Shown piece by piece: positions 16,541 to 26,066 of a DNA stretch of 64,000 nt. Location: positions 1 through 64,000 of the forward strand of contig NZ_FWWW01000036.1 of the NCBI RefSeq assembly GCF_900176135.1. Direction: 5' to 3'. The notes under the pieces were generated by a model. That model saw nothing but the letters and a program-made list of their open reading frames with translations, ran no database searches and had not been told where the DNA came from. The position numbers and the translations under genes were made by a program. The first letter of the stretch is position 1. Each line of letters opens with the position of its first letter. Origin of the DNA: Hymenobacter roseosalivarius DSM 11622 (lineage in GTDB: Bacteria; Bacteroidota; Bacteroidia; Cytophagales; Hymenobacteraceae).

Positions 16541-18366
16541 GAATTATCCCCGCGCAGCTTGCGGAAGCGCTTGCGGGCCTCGGCCACGTAGATACTGCCG
16601 GGGTACTTGGTCAGCACCTGATTGTAGAGCTCCTGGGCTTTGGCATTGTCTTTCAAATCTTCCTCCATAATAGTGGCTGTCAGGAAAAGGGCATCGTCGC
16701 TGAGCACGTCGTATTTGGGGTTGCCGGTAATGCGGCTCAGGGTCGTAATGGCCCCTTGGTAGTCGCCGGTGCGGCGCTGGAGCTGGCCTTTGAGGTACCA
16801 GGCATCGTCGGTGAGGGCATGGCCGGGGTACTTCTGCAATAGGTTATCGAGGCCCTTTAAGGCTTCCGCCAGCTTATTCTGAAACACGAGCTGCTCCACG
16901 GCCGCATACTCGCGCAAAGCCACGCCGGACGTGTCCTGGGCGGTATTATCGGTGATGAGCAGACTGAGCTGCATGGCATCATTGGCGATTTCGCGGCTGG
17001 TGGCTTGCTTGAGAATGTCGAGGTGGCTTTGGGCCAGCTTGAAGTTGCCGGCGTAGTAGTTCAGGCGGGCGTTGCGCAGCTTGGCATCGTAGCCCACGGG
17101 CGAGTCTTTATGCGTTTTTTCGACCTGCGAGTACAACAGCGTGGCTTCCCAGGGCTCATTGCGCAGCAGGTAGATGTCAGCCAGGTTGAGCTTGGCGTCG
17201 TCCACCACGTTCAGGCTGGCGCGGGGCATATCGATTACCTGCTGGAGCAAAGTCATGGCTTTGGGCTTGTCGTCGAGCTGAAAAGCGTAGAGCGTAGCCA
17301 TATTGCGCAGCACCGGTGCGGTTTCGGGCGTGCGGCCCAGCTCGGTCAGCACTTGTTCGTACTCGGTAATGAGGCTGCGGATTTTGGCTACATCTATCGG
17401 AAAGGTGTTGCGCACCTGCTCCTCGCGGGTTTGCACCAAGCGCTGCCGGGCCACGGGGTAAAACGGCCCCTGGCGGTGCTCCCGAATGACGTACTCGTAG
17501 CCGGCGATGGCGCTTTCGTAGTCTTTGTTGCGCTGGGCAATAGCGGCGAGGTCCAGCACGCGGCCACCTTCGGCGCGGGCACGGCGGTCGAGGGCTTTGG
17601 CCTGCACCAGGGCCCCGGTGAAGTCGCGGCGCTGCACCTGCAGCCAAAGCAGCAGCTCGCTGTACACGGCCTGATCGGGCTGCTGCTGCACGTTCGTAAG
17701 CAGGATTTTCTCCAGAGCCTCAAAATCTTTTTCTTCCCGCAGGCTGTTCTGGAGCATATTGCGCACGAAGGGTAGCTGCTGATCGTCGTCGCGAATAAGG
17801 CGCAGAGTTTCGGCCATCAGGGGGGCATTCTGCCCGCTCTGGGTGTAGAGTTGAATAAGCTGAGGGGCAAATTCGGTTTCATTGCCGGCTAACTGGCGGC
17901 CGCGCAGGTAGGTTTTCTCGGCCCACTCCGGAAGCTTGCGCTTCATAAACTCGGTAGCTACGGGTACCACCTGCTCACCGGTGAGCTGACTTATCACCCG
18001 CTCATACTGCTTAGTCGCAGCTGCCTGGTCGCCGCTGGCGGTATAAATGCCCCCCAGCAGCACTCCGTAGCTTACTTCCTTGGGCTGCTGCCTAACTGCT
18101 TTCTTCACCAGCTTCTCGGCGTCTTTGTGGCGCTTCAGGCTTTGCAGGGCGCTTACGTAATCGGGCAGCACATTGGGAGCTAGCTGCTCATCGGCACGCA
18201 AGCGGCCAAAGAGGAAAGCGGCTTTTTCATTTTCGCCCTTGCGCACGTACTCGCGGGCCAAGGCAATGTCGCCGCCTTCCTGCTGAGCACGCAGAGGCGC
18301 TGACAGCGTCATGCCTAGCAGGACCAGAAGGAGGGAACGAAACTGACGAAGATTCAGGTAAAGCAT
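16537..18366 (-). CDS. Secreted tetratricopeptide-repeat protein
   Basis: A 609-residue protein with an N-terminal signal peptide (FRSLLLVLLGMTLSAPLRAQ) and helical repeats along its length. Recognisable TPR units include DIALAREYVRKGENEKAAFLFGRL near the start, DYESAIAGYEYVIREH near 290, and ALTDDAWYLKGQLQRRTGDYQGAI near 530. The last repeats resemble the YbgF/BamD style of outer-membrane TPR proteins (DNAKAQELYNQVLTKYPGSIYVAEARKRFR). It probably scaffolds envelope protein assembly, which is inference from architecture. It lies downstream of the PpiD-like gene, separated by a terminator. Confidence 0.88.
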   Translation of the reverse strand: MLYLNLRQFRSLLLVLLGMTLSAPLRAQQEGGDIALAREYVRKGENEKAAFLFGRLRADEQLAPNVLPDYVSALQSLKRHKDAEKLVKKAVRQQPKEVSYGVLLGGIYTASGDQAAATKQYERVISQLTGEQVVPVATEFMKRKLPEWAEKTYLRGRQLAGNETEFAPQLIQLYTQSGQNAPLMAETLRLIRDDDQQLPFVRNMLQNSLREEKDFEALEKILLTNVQQQPDQAVYSELLLWLQVQRRDFTGALVQAKALDRRARAEGGRVLDLAAIAQRNKDYESAIAGYEYVIREHRQGPFYPVARQRLVQTREEQVRNTFPIDVAKIRSLITEYEQVLTELGRTPETAPVLRNMATLYAFQLDDKPKAMTLLQQVIDMPRASLNVVDDAKLNLADIYLLRNEPWEATLLYSQVEKTHKDSPVGYDAKLRNARLNYYAGNFKLAQSHLDILKQATSREIANDAMQLSLLITDNTAQDTSGVALREYAAVEQLVFQNKLAEALKGLDNLLQKYPGHALTDDAWYLKGQLQRRTGDYQGAITTLSRITGNPKYDVLSDDALFLTATIMEEDLKDNAKAQELYNQVLTKYPGSIYVAEARKRFRKLRGDNS

Positions 18367-18541
18367 AGCAGCGGATTGGAGGCATGTGCAAATAACTGGC
18401 TACGCGCTAGTTTCATTTCACTACCGAGAAAAAACTAATGCAATGACTGAGTAAAAGATCGCAATAATCTATTTAGCAGAACGTCACACTTTGCTTGGTC
18501 CCGCGTGAGGCTCAATGGATACTGTGGTAGATACCCTCAAC

Positions 18542-18569
18542 AAAAAGGGTCGCATGAGCGACCCTTTTT
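18542..18569 (-). terminator. Terminator of the PpiD-like gene
   Basis: AAAAAGGGTCGC and GCGACCCTTTTT form a perfect stem with a four-base loop, 23 bases past the stop of the minus-strand gene. The T-run after the stem supports termination. Confidence 0.85.
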
Positions 18570-18591
18570 CAATGAATTAGCAACGCTCGAC

Positions 18592-20718
18592 TTAAAAGAA
18601 CTTCGTGCGCTCGTCTTTGATGTTGGCATTAGCTTTTACGGCCTCGTAGATGGCACCATCGGTGCGAGCGATGCGCTGGCTGGCAAGCTGCTGGCGCACT
18701 GCTTTCAGATCGGCGGGGGCAGCAGCGGGCGTGATGCTCACGGGCTCCACAATCACGACGCCTTGCTCACCCTGGATGGGGGCTGACTTCTGGCCGGGCT
18801 TCAGCCCAAACACTTTACCAACCGCTACTGGCTCGCCGCCTAAGCCCTGAATGATGCCGGAGCTGAGCACTACCTCGTTAGCCGTTTTTACCTGGGCCTG
18901 TGCACCGTAAGCGGCGGCAATCTGCTCCAGTGTGCCGGTCTTACCCTTCAGCTTCTCCATAATCTGCTGGGCCTTCAGGTCGTTGCGAACGGCCGCGGTC
19001 AGCTCGGGACGGACGCTGGCTACATCGGCAATGCCTTTGGTGCGCTCACCGGTGAGGGCAGCAATCACATACTGGTCGCCGATTTCGAATACCTCCGATA
19101 CGTCACCTACTTTCGTGGTCTGACCACCCTGGCCGGCACCATAAGCCCAGCGTACGAGCGCGCGGGCACCCTGTAGGTTGCTCACGGCCTGGTCGCCGCG
19201 ACCCAAACCTTTGACCTCCTGCTTTTGCAACGACTTATCGGCAGCCACTGCTTTGCGGAAGGACTCCAAATTGGTGGCGGCACCTTTCAGCTCCTGGGCC
19301 TTCTGGTAAGCAACCTCGCGGGTAGCATCGCTCGAAACGAGGTTCTTCTGCACAGCGGCTACCTGGTACGTCTGCGTGGTTTTGGGAGCCGTGATTTTGA
19401 TAATGTGGTAGCCGAAAGAAGTCTCAACCGGATTGGGCAGCAGGCCAACGGAAGTAGCGCCGAAGATGGCTTTCTCAAACTCAGGTACCATGCGGCCCTG
19501 CGAAAACCAGCCTAGGTCGCCACCGGTAGCAGTCGTACCATCGGTGCCGTGCTGGCGGGCCATGGCGGCAAAGTCAGCGCCCCCCTTTATTTGGGCCAAT
19601 ATACTTTTGGCTTTAGCTAGTGCGGCAGCTTTGGCTTCGGGTGTGGTGCCTTCGGGCTTAATGAGGATGTGACTGGCGCGGGCGGCTACCTGCGTACCGG
19701 CTTTCTGACCAGTTATCTTGTAAATGGAGTACACGCTGCCTTCAGCGTAGGGGCCGTACACCTGGCCTACCTGCAAAGGAAGCTGCTCACGGAGCTTCTC
19801 GGGCAAATCGCCGGGCGAGAGATAAGCACCGCTATAAGGCTGGTCGGAGTTGAGCTTGGCAAACAGCGAGTCATTAGGAGCCGTGCGGAACTGAGCAGTT
19901 AACTGATCAACCGAAGCCCGCACGGCGCTGCTGTCTTCTTTCGAAGCCGTAACCGGAATAGTCACGTACTCGATGGAGCGCCCGTCTTCCACTTTGTAGC
20001 GGCCTTTGTTTTTATCGAGGTAAGCCTGCAATTGAGCGTCCGTTACTTTCACCGCCGAATCCGAAATGGAGAAGTACGGCACGATGAGGTAGCGCAGGTT
20101 GGCGCGGGTGTTCTGGGCTTCGTGGAAGCGCTTGGCCTCGGCTGAGGTCACGTAGGTGCTCAGCTTGAGCAGGTTGTTGTACTTCGTAGCCAAGCGGTCA
20201 GGGGTCAGGCCATTTTCGAAGTTAGTCCACTGGTCCCGAGCCTGGGGGGGCAATTTGTCTAGGTTCTTCAGGTACTCAATTACCTTGGCGCGGTCGAACT
20301 GACCGGTCTGTGGGTCGGAGAAGGCCTGACGAATGCTGGGGTGAATATTGCGGCCCTGCACCATATCGGTCAGCTCGTCGTCGGATACTTCTAACCCGAG
20401 CGCGTCGAATTGCTCCTTAAAAGCGATGCGGTAGATGGTCTGGTTCCAAGCCTGGTCGCGCAGGTAGCCGAGGGTGTTTTCGTCGGGCTGGCGGCCCTGC
20501 TGAGCGACAAAAGCCTGCTTGGCTTGCTCCAGGGTGTTGTTGAAGTCGGTGAGCTCCACTTTTTCGCCGGATATCTCTCCTACCGTATTATCGTTACGAT
20601 TGAAGAGGCGGTTCTGGCCCGAAATCAGGTCGCCGCCGATAATGAAGAGCAGCAGGCCAATGACGATGGCGCCGACGGCCCAGCCCGATTTTTCTCGAAT
20701 CGTGTTAATTAATGCCAT
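18592..20718 (-). CDS. PpiD/SurA-like peptidyl-prolyl isomerase
   Basis: A 708-residue inner-membrane-anchored periplasmic foldase. The start at 20718 gives MALINTIREKSGWAVGAIVIGLLLFIIGGDLI, the short cytosolic head and single helix typical of PpiD. A SurA_N-like helical region follows, then a parvulin domain around residues 345-450 (ASHILIKPEGTTPEAK, GGDLGWFSQGRMVPEFEKAIFG, VETSFGYHIIKI). A second, weaker isomerase-like or chaperone region fills the C-terminus. It should help fold outer-membrane and periplasmic proteins. It is downstream of lptC and an outer-membrane barrel gene, consistent with an envelope-biogenesis cluster. Confidence 0.93.
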   Translation of the reverse strand: MALINTIREKSGWAVGAIVIGLLLFIIGGDLISGQNRLFNRNDNTVGEISGEKVELTDFNNTLEQAKQAFVAQQGRQPDENTLGYLRDQAWNQTIYRIAFKEQFDALGLEVSDDELTDMVQGRNIHPSIRQAFSDPQTGQFDRAKVIEYLKNLDKLPPQARDQWTNFENGLTPDRLATKYNNLLKLSTYVTSAEAKRFHEAQNTRANLRYLIVPYFSISDSAVKVTDAQLQAYLDKNKGRYKVEDGRSIEYVTIPVTASKEDSSAVRASVDQLTAQFRTAPNDSLFAKLNSDQPYSGAYLSPGDLPEKLREQLPLQVGQVYGPYAEGSVYSIYKITGQKAGTQVAARASHILIKPEGTTPEAKAAALAKAKSILAQIKGGADFAAMARQHGTDGTTATGGDLGWFSQGRMVPEFEKAIFGATSVGLLPNPVETSFGYHIIKITAPKTTQTYQVAAVQKNLVSSDATREVAYQKAQELKGAATNLESFRKAVAADKSLQKQEVKGLGRGDQAVSNLQGARALVRWAYGAGQGGQTTKVGDVSEVFEIGDQYVIAALTGERTKGIADVASVRPELTAAVRNDLKAQQIMEKLKGKTGTLEQIAAAYGAQAQVKTANEVVLSSGIIQGLGGEPVAVGKVFGLKPGQKSAPIQGEQGVVIVEPVSITPAAAPADLKAVRQQLASQRIARTDGAIYEAVKANANIKDERTKFF

Positions 20719-20826
20719 GTACTTGAAAAAAAGCGCAGTATAGAAAAGTGGAAAGAGTCGCAAAATAACCAGAATCCGCCGGACATTCAAAGCTTTGCGC
20801 CAGAATGCCCCCCGGCAGACGATTGC

Positions 20827-21105
20827 CTAGCGGCGGCCTTTCTTGCGGGGAGCAAGGTTGCGCGACTGGGATTTGGTGGGTGCAGCCTTCGTTGGCGCTG
20901 TTGGGCCCGGTGTTTCGTCTTTGGTTTGGCTCAGGTAACGGTACCACATCATGCAGGCAAACGACACCATAAACAGCCAATAATTGCGGGATATTCCCTC
21001 CAGGCTATTAAGGACGACGGTTTCGTAAACCCCAATCACTAGGGCTACTACCGCCACGGAGAACAGCACGGTGCGCCCCATTGCTCTATCAAATTGAAAA
21101 TCCAT
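20827..21105 (-). CDS. Small membrane protein with basic tail
   Basis: A 92-residue protein with two hydrophobic segments (about residues 11-29 and 39-55) followed by a proline/threonine-rich and then highly basic C-terminus (SQSRNLAPRKKGRR). No named family recognised. It lies between lptC and the PpiD-like gene on the same strand with gaps near 110 bases, so it is probably part of the same transcription unit. Confidence 0.7.
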   Translation of the reverse strand: MDFQFDRAMGRTVLFSVAVVALVIGVYETVVLNSLEGISRNYWLFMVSFACMMWYRYLSQTKDETPGPTAPTKAAPTKSQSRNLAPRKKGRR

Positions 21106-21215
21106 GTGGTTGCTTAGCTGTAAACCAACGGGCTACGCTGGCAATTTGTAGTAGTCGCTTAAAAAGCCCCCAGCCAAGTAGGCAGCATTTCACTAGCGCC
21201 TGAGTGGGTATTTTA

Positions 21216-21779
21216 TTACTCCTCTACCGGCGCTTCCACGGTGAAAACGCCTGCGGGCTTAAGAATTTTGTAGCGCGAGAAATCCTGGTTGGCCGTCAGA
21301 CCGGTACCCGTCAGAATCTCGGTGGGCGTTTCGACGCGCACGAATTTCTCCGTGTAGATAATCGCTTTCTGCTTGTCGTAATACAACTCTTCGGAGTTCA
21401 TCTTTTGCTTTTTCTCCTCGTTGCTCACCCGTACGTCATTGCGTACCAGATAAAGATTTTTGGCTTTATCATACCGCCCGTATTTGCCTTGCAGGGTGTT
21501 GACGATAGCGCCACTCTTTGAGTAAAACGTCACCTTCATGCCCTTCGGGTACACCTGGTCGCCGCTCTCAAATTGCTGCGATACTGGAGCCGTGAGCTTG
21601 ATTTGCAGCTTGGCCGAGTCGCTGACCAGCATAGTCACATTGGTAGCTTCCAGTAGCGGCCCATTGTACACCACCTTCTTTTTGACCTCGGCTTCGTTCT
21701 TCTGGCAGCCCGTACTTAAACCGGCCACTACCAAAATGCCCCCCAGGAGCTTCATCCAACCACGACTACGCGTCAGCAT
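21216..21779 (-). CDS. lptC: LPS export lipoprotein LptC
   Basis: From ATG 21779 the product is about 187 residues with a signal peptide and lipobox (VVAGLSTGC), followed by an LptC/OstA-like beta-jellyroll: NGPLLEATNVTMLVSDSAKLQIKLTAP, FYSKSGAIVNTLQGKYGRYDKAKNLYLVRNDV, and LYYDKQKAIIYTEKFVRVETPTEILTGTGL. It should link LptB/F/G to the periplasmic LptA bridge in lipopolysaccharide export. It starts 13 bases after the upstream barrel gene stop, indicating co-transcription with it and coaX. Lipoprotein LptC is common in Bacteroidetes; E. coli LptC has a membrane anchor instead. Confidence 0.88.
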   Translation of the reverse strand: MLTRSRGWMKLLGGILVVAGLSTGCQKNEAEVKKKVVYNGPLLEATNVTMLVSDSAKLQIKLTAPVSQQFESGDQVYPKGMKVTFYSKSGAIVNTLQGKYGRYDKAKNLYLVRNDVRVSNEEKKQKMNSEELYYDKQKAIIYTEKFVRVETPTEILTGTGLTANQDFSRYKILKPAGVFTVEAPVEE

Positions 21780-21792
21780 GAGTGTACAGCGG

Positions 21793-23142
21793 TTATTCAA
21801 TGCGCCGCTTGATAAACCAGCGGTTGTTCAGGCTTAGGCCCAACTGCACCCGCACGTAATCCTCGCGCACGTTGCCGTTGGGGTTATCCACGTTGGGGTC
21901 AGTGTTGCCGCGCTGTCCGTAGGTGAAGGCCAGGTTCATGCTGGCAGCTTCCAAAGCCGTAGCCGACGGCACGGGCAACGTGAAGCCCCAGCTTATGGCG
22001 CGGTCGTAGAGCGTCTGGCCGGCGGGCCGATACGGCAACTGCGCGGCGCTGATGCCGGCGCGGTAGGTTACGCGCTTGAAGTAGCTATCAACGGAGGTTG
22101 GGTCGGGGGTATATTCGCCCCCCAGCCCTACACGCACGGTATTATCCAAGACGATGCCAGTAGTAGCGCCGCCGGCTATGCCAAACGAGCGGAACTTCGA
22201 CCATTGCTGATGCGCCACGTCGAGGTTGGCACTGAAGTTTTTGTTGTTGTCGATGCTGAGGCCGAACTGGGCCATGGCGGGCACGCGGGCCTCCCCCTTC
22301 TGGCTATCTTCCAACTGAATACGCTCCAACTGATTACCAGCTACGTCTTCGCGGTCCAAGGAAGTGTTGCGCACCCCGTTTATGCTCGACCGGAAGGTAT
22401 AAACGCCCCCCAGGTTATAGTTGAACTTGCTGTTGATAGTGCCCCGGTAGTGCGCCGCCCCCCGAAAGGTGAAATCGGAGTAGCGTACGTGCTCCAGCAA
22501 TACCACGCTGGCCAACTGCGTCACATCGGTAACGTCTGGGGGTGCCACCTGAGTAGCTACGCGCTGATCGATGCTACCGAATACATACGCCGCCGTACCG
22601 CCCACCGTCAGGCCCTTAGCCACGCGGTATGCTTGGCCCAAGTAAGCTTCCGTCAGGCCACCTTCGCCCTGGAAGCGCTTGAGCACGCGCGTTCCGGCGG
22701 GCCCATTAGCTACGATTTCGACTACGTTGCTCTCATAATCGACGGCGCTGTAAGGCTTCAGGCCCACCGCGCCAGCCCAACTTTTGGACAGCGGCACGGC
22801 CAGCGCCAGGTAGCCCAGCGTACCGCTCCCGTCACGCTGGGAGTTGTTCTGATTACGAATGGTCTTGATTTGCCCGTTTATAGCCATTTCGTAGGTCGTA
22901 CGGGCCGTGTAATAGAGCAAAGCAGGATTCAACTCGTTTATATGAATGCTGTTGGGCGCGGCCAGACCGACACCGCCCATTCCCTGCTGCCGCACCCCGC
23001 CCGTATTCAGGTTGGCATCGCCCAGACCCAGACGCGAGTACGGCGAGTTGCCGAGCCCTTGTCCCTGGCTGTGCGGCGCTGTTGCCAAACTCATCAACCC
23101 TACACCGATCAGGCCGGCTAATTTATTCTTCCACATAGTCAA
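21793..23142 (-). CDS. Outer-membrane beta-barrel protein
   Basis: A 449-residue protein with a signal peptide (LAGLIGVGLMSLATAPHSQGQ) and a FadL/PorV-like start of the mature part (NSPYSRLGLGDANLNTGGVRQQGMGGVGLA, NELNPALLYY). Alternating aromatic/hydrophobic strands run to the end (LGLSLNNRWFIKRRIE). It probably forms a small-molecule channel or an export-associated barrel. Its start overlaps the end of coaX by about 20 bases, so the two are translationally close. An ATG two codons later (23136) is an equally good start. Confidence 0.83.
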   Translation of the reverse strand: MTMWKNKLAGLIGVGLMSLATAPHSQGQGLGNSPYSRLGLGDANLNTGGVRQQGMGGVGLAAPNSIHINELNPALLYYTARTTYEMAINGQIKTIRNQNNSQRDGSGTLGYLALAVPLSKSWAGAVGLKPYSAVDYESNVVEIVANGPAGTRVLKRFQGEGGLTEAYLGQAYRVAKGLTVGGTAAYVFGSIDQRVATQVAPPDVTDVTQLASVVLLEHVRYSDFTFRGAAHYRGTINSKFNYNLGGVYTFRSSINGVRNTSLDREDVAGNQLERIQLEDSQKGEARVPAMAQFGLSIDNNKNFSANLDVAHQQWSKFRSFGIAGGATTGIVLDNTVRVGLGGEYTPDPTSVDSYFKRVTYRAGISAAQLPYRPAGQTLYDRAISWGFTLPVPSATALEAASMNLAFTYGQRGNTDPNVDNPNGNVREDYVRVQLGLSLNNRWFIKRRIE

Positions 23143-23875
23143 TGGTATGCACCAAAATTCGGTGAAGCCCGAGCAGCACGAGTTCGGGAATTACAAAGAT
23201 AGGGCCTTTGAGCCGCGATTGAAAAAAGGCCGCGTCGCCACCCGCCAGGAGCACCCCCAAAGCGGGCCGCTGCGCGCGGTACTGATCAAGTATTCCATTA
23301 ACTTCTGCCACTGCCCCATTGAGCACCCCACTCCGAATAGCCGACTCCGTATCATTACCAGTCAGCGGAATCCCAGCCGTCAGATCGGGGGGCATTTCCA
23401 GGTACGGCAGCCGGCCCGTAAACGTGTGCAGGGCCTGAAAGCGCAGCCGCAGCCCCGGCGCGATACTCCCGCCCCGAAAGGTATGACCGCCTTCGACCCA
23501 GTCGCACTTGATGGCCGTGCCCGCGTCGACAATGAGCGAGTCGCGGCCCGGCCGTAGCCACGCGGCCCCCACCGCCGCCGCCAGCCGATCGACCCCGAGG
23601 GTTTGGGGAGTAGCATATCCATTACGAATGGGCAGAGGCGTAGAAGCCGGTCTAAACTCTACTATTTGCCCCGATACCAGGGACCGTAAATCAGCAGCCC
23701 ATATATCTGTTGGCCCCGCTACCGATGCCAGAATAACGTGCGCTGGCTTCCACCGTTCCACGACCTCGCCTACCTGCTCTCTGGTCTGAACAATGGCGGT
23801 TTCGCGCAGTACATCGGCCTCAAAGCAACCGTATTTCACGAAGGTGTTACCAATGTCGAGGGTGAGAGTAAGCAT
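23123..23875 (-). CDS. coaX: Type III pantothenate kinase
   Basis: A 250-residue ASKHA-fold kinase for the first step of coenzyme A synthesis. The phosphate-1 motif DIGNT is at residues 7-11, the substrate region TLGVDRLAAAVGA near 92-104, and the second phosphate loop DAGTAIKCDWV near 118-128, followed by GGSIAPGLRLR. These are the CoaX hallmarks, and length is typical. It is the first gene of a minus-strand cluster running into the barrel protein and lptC. This synteny is familiar from Bacteroidetes genomes. Confidence 0.96.
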   Translation of the reverse strand: MLTLTLDIGNTFVKYGCFEADVLRETAIVQTREQVGEVVERWKPAHVILASVAGPTDIWAADLRSLVSGQIVEFRPASTPLPIRNGYATPQTLGVDRLAAAVGAAWLRPGRDSLIVDAGTAIKCDWVEGGHTFRGGSIAPGLRLRFQALHTFTGRLPYLEMPPDLTAGIPLTGNDTESAIRSGVLNGAVAEVNGILDQYRAQRPALGVLLAGGDAAFFQSRLKGPIFVIPELVLLGLHRILVHTIDYVEE

Positions 23876-24014
23876 GAAAAACAGGGCTTTACTGACGATA
23901 CTGGCGTAGTCAGTTCTTCTTAAGAAGAAGCCGCTAACGATAGTAGCCGTTAAAGCAGTCGAGAGTAACTAGATGGAAAAGCTGAACGCGGCGGAGAGGC
24001 CCAAAAGCAGATGA

Positions 24015-24050
24015 ACGCCTTACCGACTTGATCATGAGTCGGTAAGGCGT
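24015..24050. terminator. Hairpin in the spacer after the pseudouridine synthase gene
   Basis: Perfect 14-base arms ACGCCTTACCGACT and AGTCGGTAAGGCGT with an 8-base loop. No clear T-run follows on either strand, so it may be a processed RNA end rather than an intrinsic terminator. Confidence 0.5.
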
Positions 24051-24064
24051 CCGTAGGTTGCTTC

Positions 24065-25969
24065 TTACAAGAAATACTTCAGGCGGATAACTTCTTTCTC
24101 GTTTAGATAGCGCCACTTGCCGCGGGGCAAATCTTTTTTGGTAAGGCCCGCGTACTGCACCCGGTCTAGGGTTACTACTTCGTAGCCCAAATGCTCGAAA
24201 ATGCGGCGCACGATACGGTTACGACCAATGTGCAGCTCCACGCCCACAAAGTGCGCGTTGCCGGCCACCACGGCCACATCATCTACTTCGGCTTTGCCAT
24301 CCTCCAGCTCTACGCCTTCAGCAATCTGGCGCAGATGCTCTTCGGTAAGCGGCGTGTTCAGCTCTACCTGATAGATCTTTTTATTCTTATGCGAAGGGTG
24401 AGTGAGCTTCTGGGCTACCTCGCCATCGTTGGTAAACAGTAGTAGACCAGTCGTATTGCGGTCCAGGCGGCCAACTGGGAAAATGCGCTCCTTAGAAGCC
24501 GTAGCCACCAGATCCATTACTGTTTTGCGGCCTTCCGGGTCGTCGGTGGTAGTAATGAAGTCTTTCGGCTTGTTGAGCAGCACATATACCTCTTTTTCGC
24601 GCTTGAGGTTGGTTTTGCCATACTGCACCGTATCAGTGGGCTGCACCTGATAGCCCATTTCGGTAACGACCTCGCCATTCACTCGAATCTCGCCGGCGGC
24701 AATAAGCGCATCCGCCTCGCGGCGTGAGCAAACCCCCGCGTTAGCGATGTAGCGATTCAGGCGCAGCGTGTCGCCGGCCGAATCGTCTTCCTCCCGCCGA
24801 CGCTTGTTGCCGCGGGTTTTATCCTCCTCGTAAAACTTCAGGTTCTTGTAAGCGGGTGATTCGCCGGGCACTTCGTCGCGCTTGGGCTTATCTGCCCGGT
24901 TACTGCTGGCATCACGCGCTGGCCGATTCTCGGGCCGCGCCGGACGCTCACTAAAGGGCCGGGCATCACGGGGAGCAGAGGTACCGAAGTCGCGGTCGCG
25001 GCTACCGGCATTGTTCCGGTCACCGTAGCTGCCGCGCTCACCAGTGCTGCGGGGGGCAAAATTGCCGCGCTTATCATCCGCGTTGCGGTTGCCAAAACCA
25101 CCCTCGCGGCGCTGGTCGTCGCGGGGGGCAAAGTTGCCCCGGTCTTCGTCGCGGCGTGGTTTGCCAAAGCTGCCTTCGCTGCGGTCGCGGCGGTCGTAGC
25201 CACCCTCGCGGCGCTGGTCGTCGCGGTCAGAATCTCTGTCCTGGGGGGCATTTTTAAAATCGAACGGCCGCGCCGGACGTATCGGCCGGTCCGGGCCCGA
25301 CTCGTCGGTTCGTGAGTCGCGGCGAGTATCGGGCTCGTATGGAGTCTTAGCAGGCGCCGGCTTATCAGTTTCGAAAGGATTGATCTTGTTAAATTTTCGG
25401 TTGCGCTCACCCGCTCCGCCGCGCGGAACGGCTGGCTTGCCTTCCTGCCGATATGGCTGACCCGGCCAGTTGGCCTTGGGCTGATAAGGTTGCGCGGGCC
25501 GCTCGTCAGCGCGGTCACGGTCACCACGACCGAAACCACCTTCGCGGCGGTCATCAAAGCGACGGGGAGCGTCACGATCAAACGAGCGCGGGGACCGCTC
25601 ATTGTTGTTGCGATTGAAAGGAGGCCGGCTGTCGCCATCGCGCCGGGGGGCAAAGTTGCCGCGCGGCCCGCGCTCTTCACCCCGGTTGAAATCGCCGCCA
25701 GTTGGCCGGCTGCTTCTATCACCAAATTTGCCCCCCGCGTTTCCTCCACCAGAGCGACTACCACCGGCAGTATTACCCCCAGTATTAGGCCGACCAAAAG
25801 CAGGGCGCGAAGGGAAGTCGCTGCCACGGCGGGAGTCGTTGCCATCCCGATTAGCGGGGCGGTCCGAGAATTTGCGGAAGCCCTCGGAGCCGCCCGTATT
25901 ACCGGAGGGGCGGGAGTCGTTGCGGCCGTTGCGGCCGGCATTAAAATCGGGTTTGTGCTTTTTGCCCAT
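24065..25969 (-). CDS. RluB/RsuA-type pseudouridine synthase with disordered N-terminus
   Basis: A 634-residue protein. The last 240 residues are a standard rRNA pseudouridine synthase: an S4 RNA-binding domain (LNRYIANAGVCSRREADALI, GEIRVNGEVV), then the catalytic block FPVGRLDRNTTGLLLFTNDG with the nucleophilic aspartate, and NRIVRRIFEHLGYEVVTLDRVQ. The first 380 residues are low-complexity, rich in R, G, D and N, with recurring units such as RGNFAPR (three copies) and DDQRREGG (two copies). This resembles RNA-binding RGG regions and probably increases RNA affinity or drives condensation; that is inference. Family members without this arm are about 250-300 residues. Confidence 0.92.
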   Translation of the reverse strand: MGKKHKPDFNAGRNGRNDSRPSGNTGGSEGFRKFSDRPANRDGNDSRRGSDFPSRPAFGRPNTGGNTAGGSRSGGGNAGGKFGDRSSRPTGGDFNRGEERGPRGNFAPRRDGDSRPPFNRNNNERSPRSFDRDAPRRFDDRREGGFGRGDRDRADERPAQPYQPKANWPGQPYRQEGKPAVPRGGAGERNRKFNKINPFETDKPAPAKTPYEPDTRRDSRTDESGPDRPIRPARPFDFKNAPQDRDSDRDDQRREGGYDRRDRSEGSFGKPRRDEDRGNFAPRDDQRREGGFGNRNADDKRGNFAPRSTGERGSYGDRNNAGSRDRDFGTSAPRDARPFSERPARPENRPARDASSNRADKPKRDEVPGESPAYKNLKFYEEDKTRGNKRRREEDDSAGDTLRLNRYIANAGVCSRREADALIAAGEIRVNGEVVTEMGYQVQPTDTVQYGKTNLKREKEVYVLLNKPKDFITTTDDPEGRKTVMDLVATASKERIFPVGRLDRNTTGLLLFTNDGEVAQKLTHPSHKNKKIYQVELNTPLTEEHLRQIAEGVELEDGKAEVDDVAVVAGNAHFVGVELHIGRNRIVRRIFEHLGYEVVTLDRVQYAGLTKKDLPRGKWRYLNEKEVIRLKYFL

Positions 25970-26066
25970 GGTCGGGGAAGTAAGTGCCGTATCGCTACGG
26001 TACGGTTAGAAAGTAAATATCGCTAAATAAGACGAGGTGATGCTAACGCACTAGTCATCAAAACAG

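Noticed and set aside
24838..25941. Long open frame of 367 codons overlapping the pseudouridine synthase N-terminus on the same strand
   Set aside because: It is alanine/threonine-rich, without any domain, and exists because the repetitive G/C-rich arm leaves few stops in all frames.
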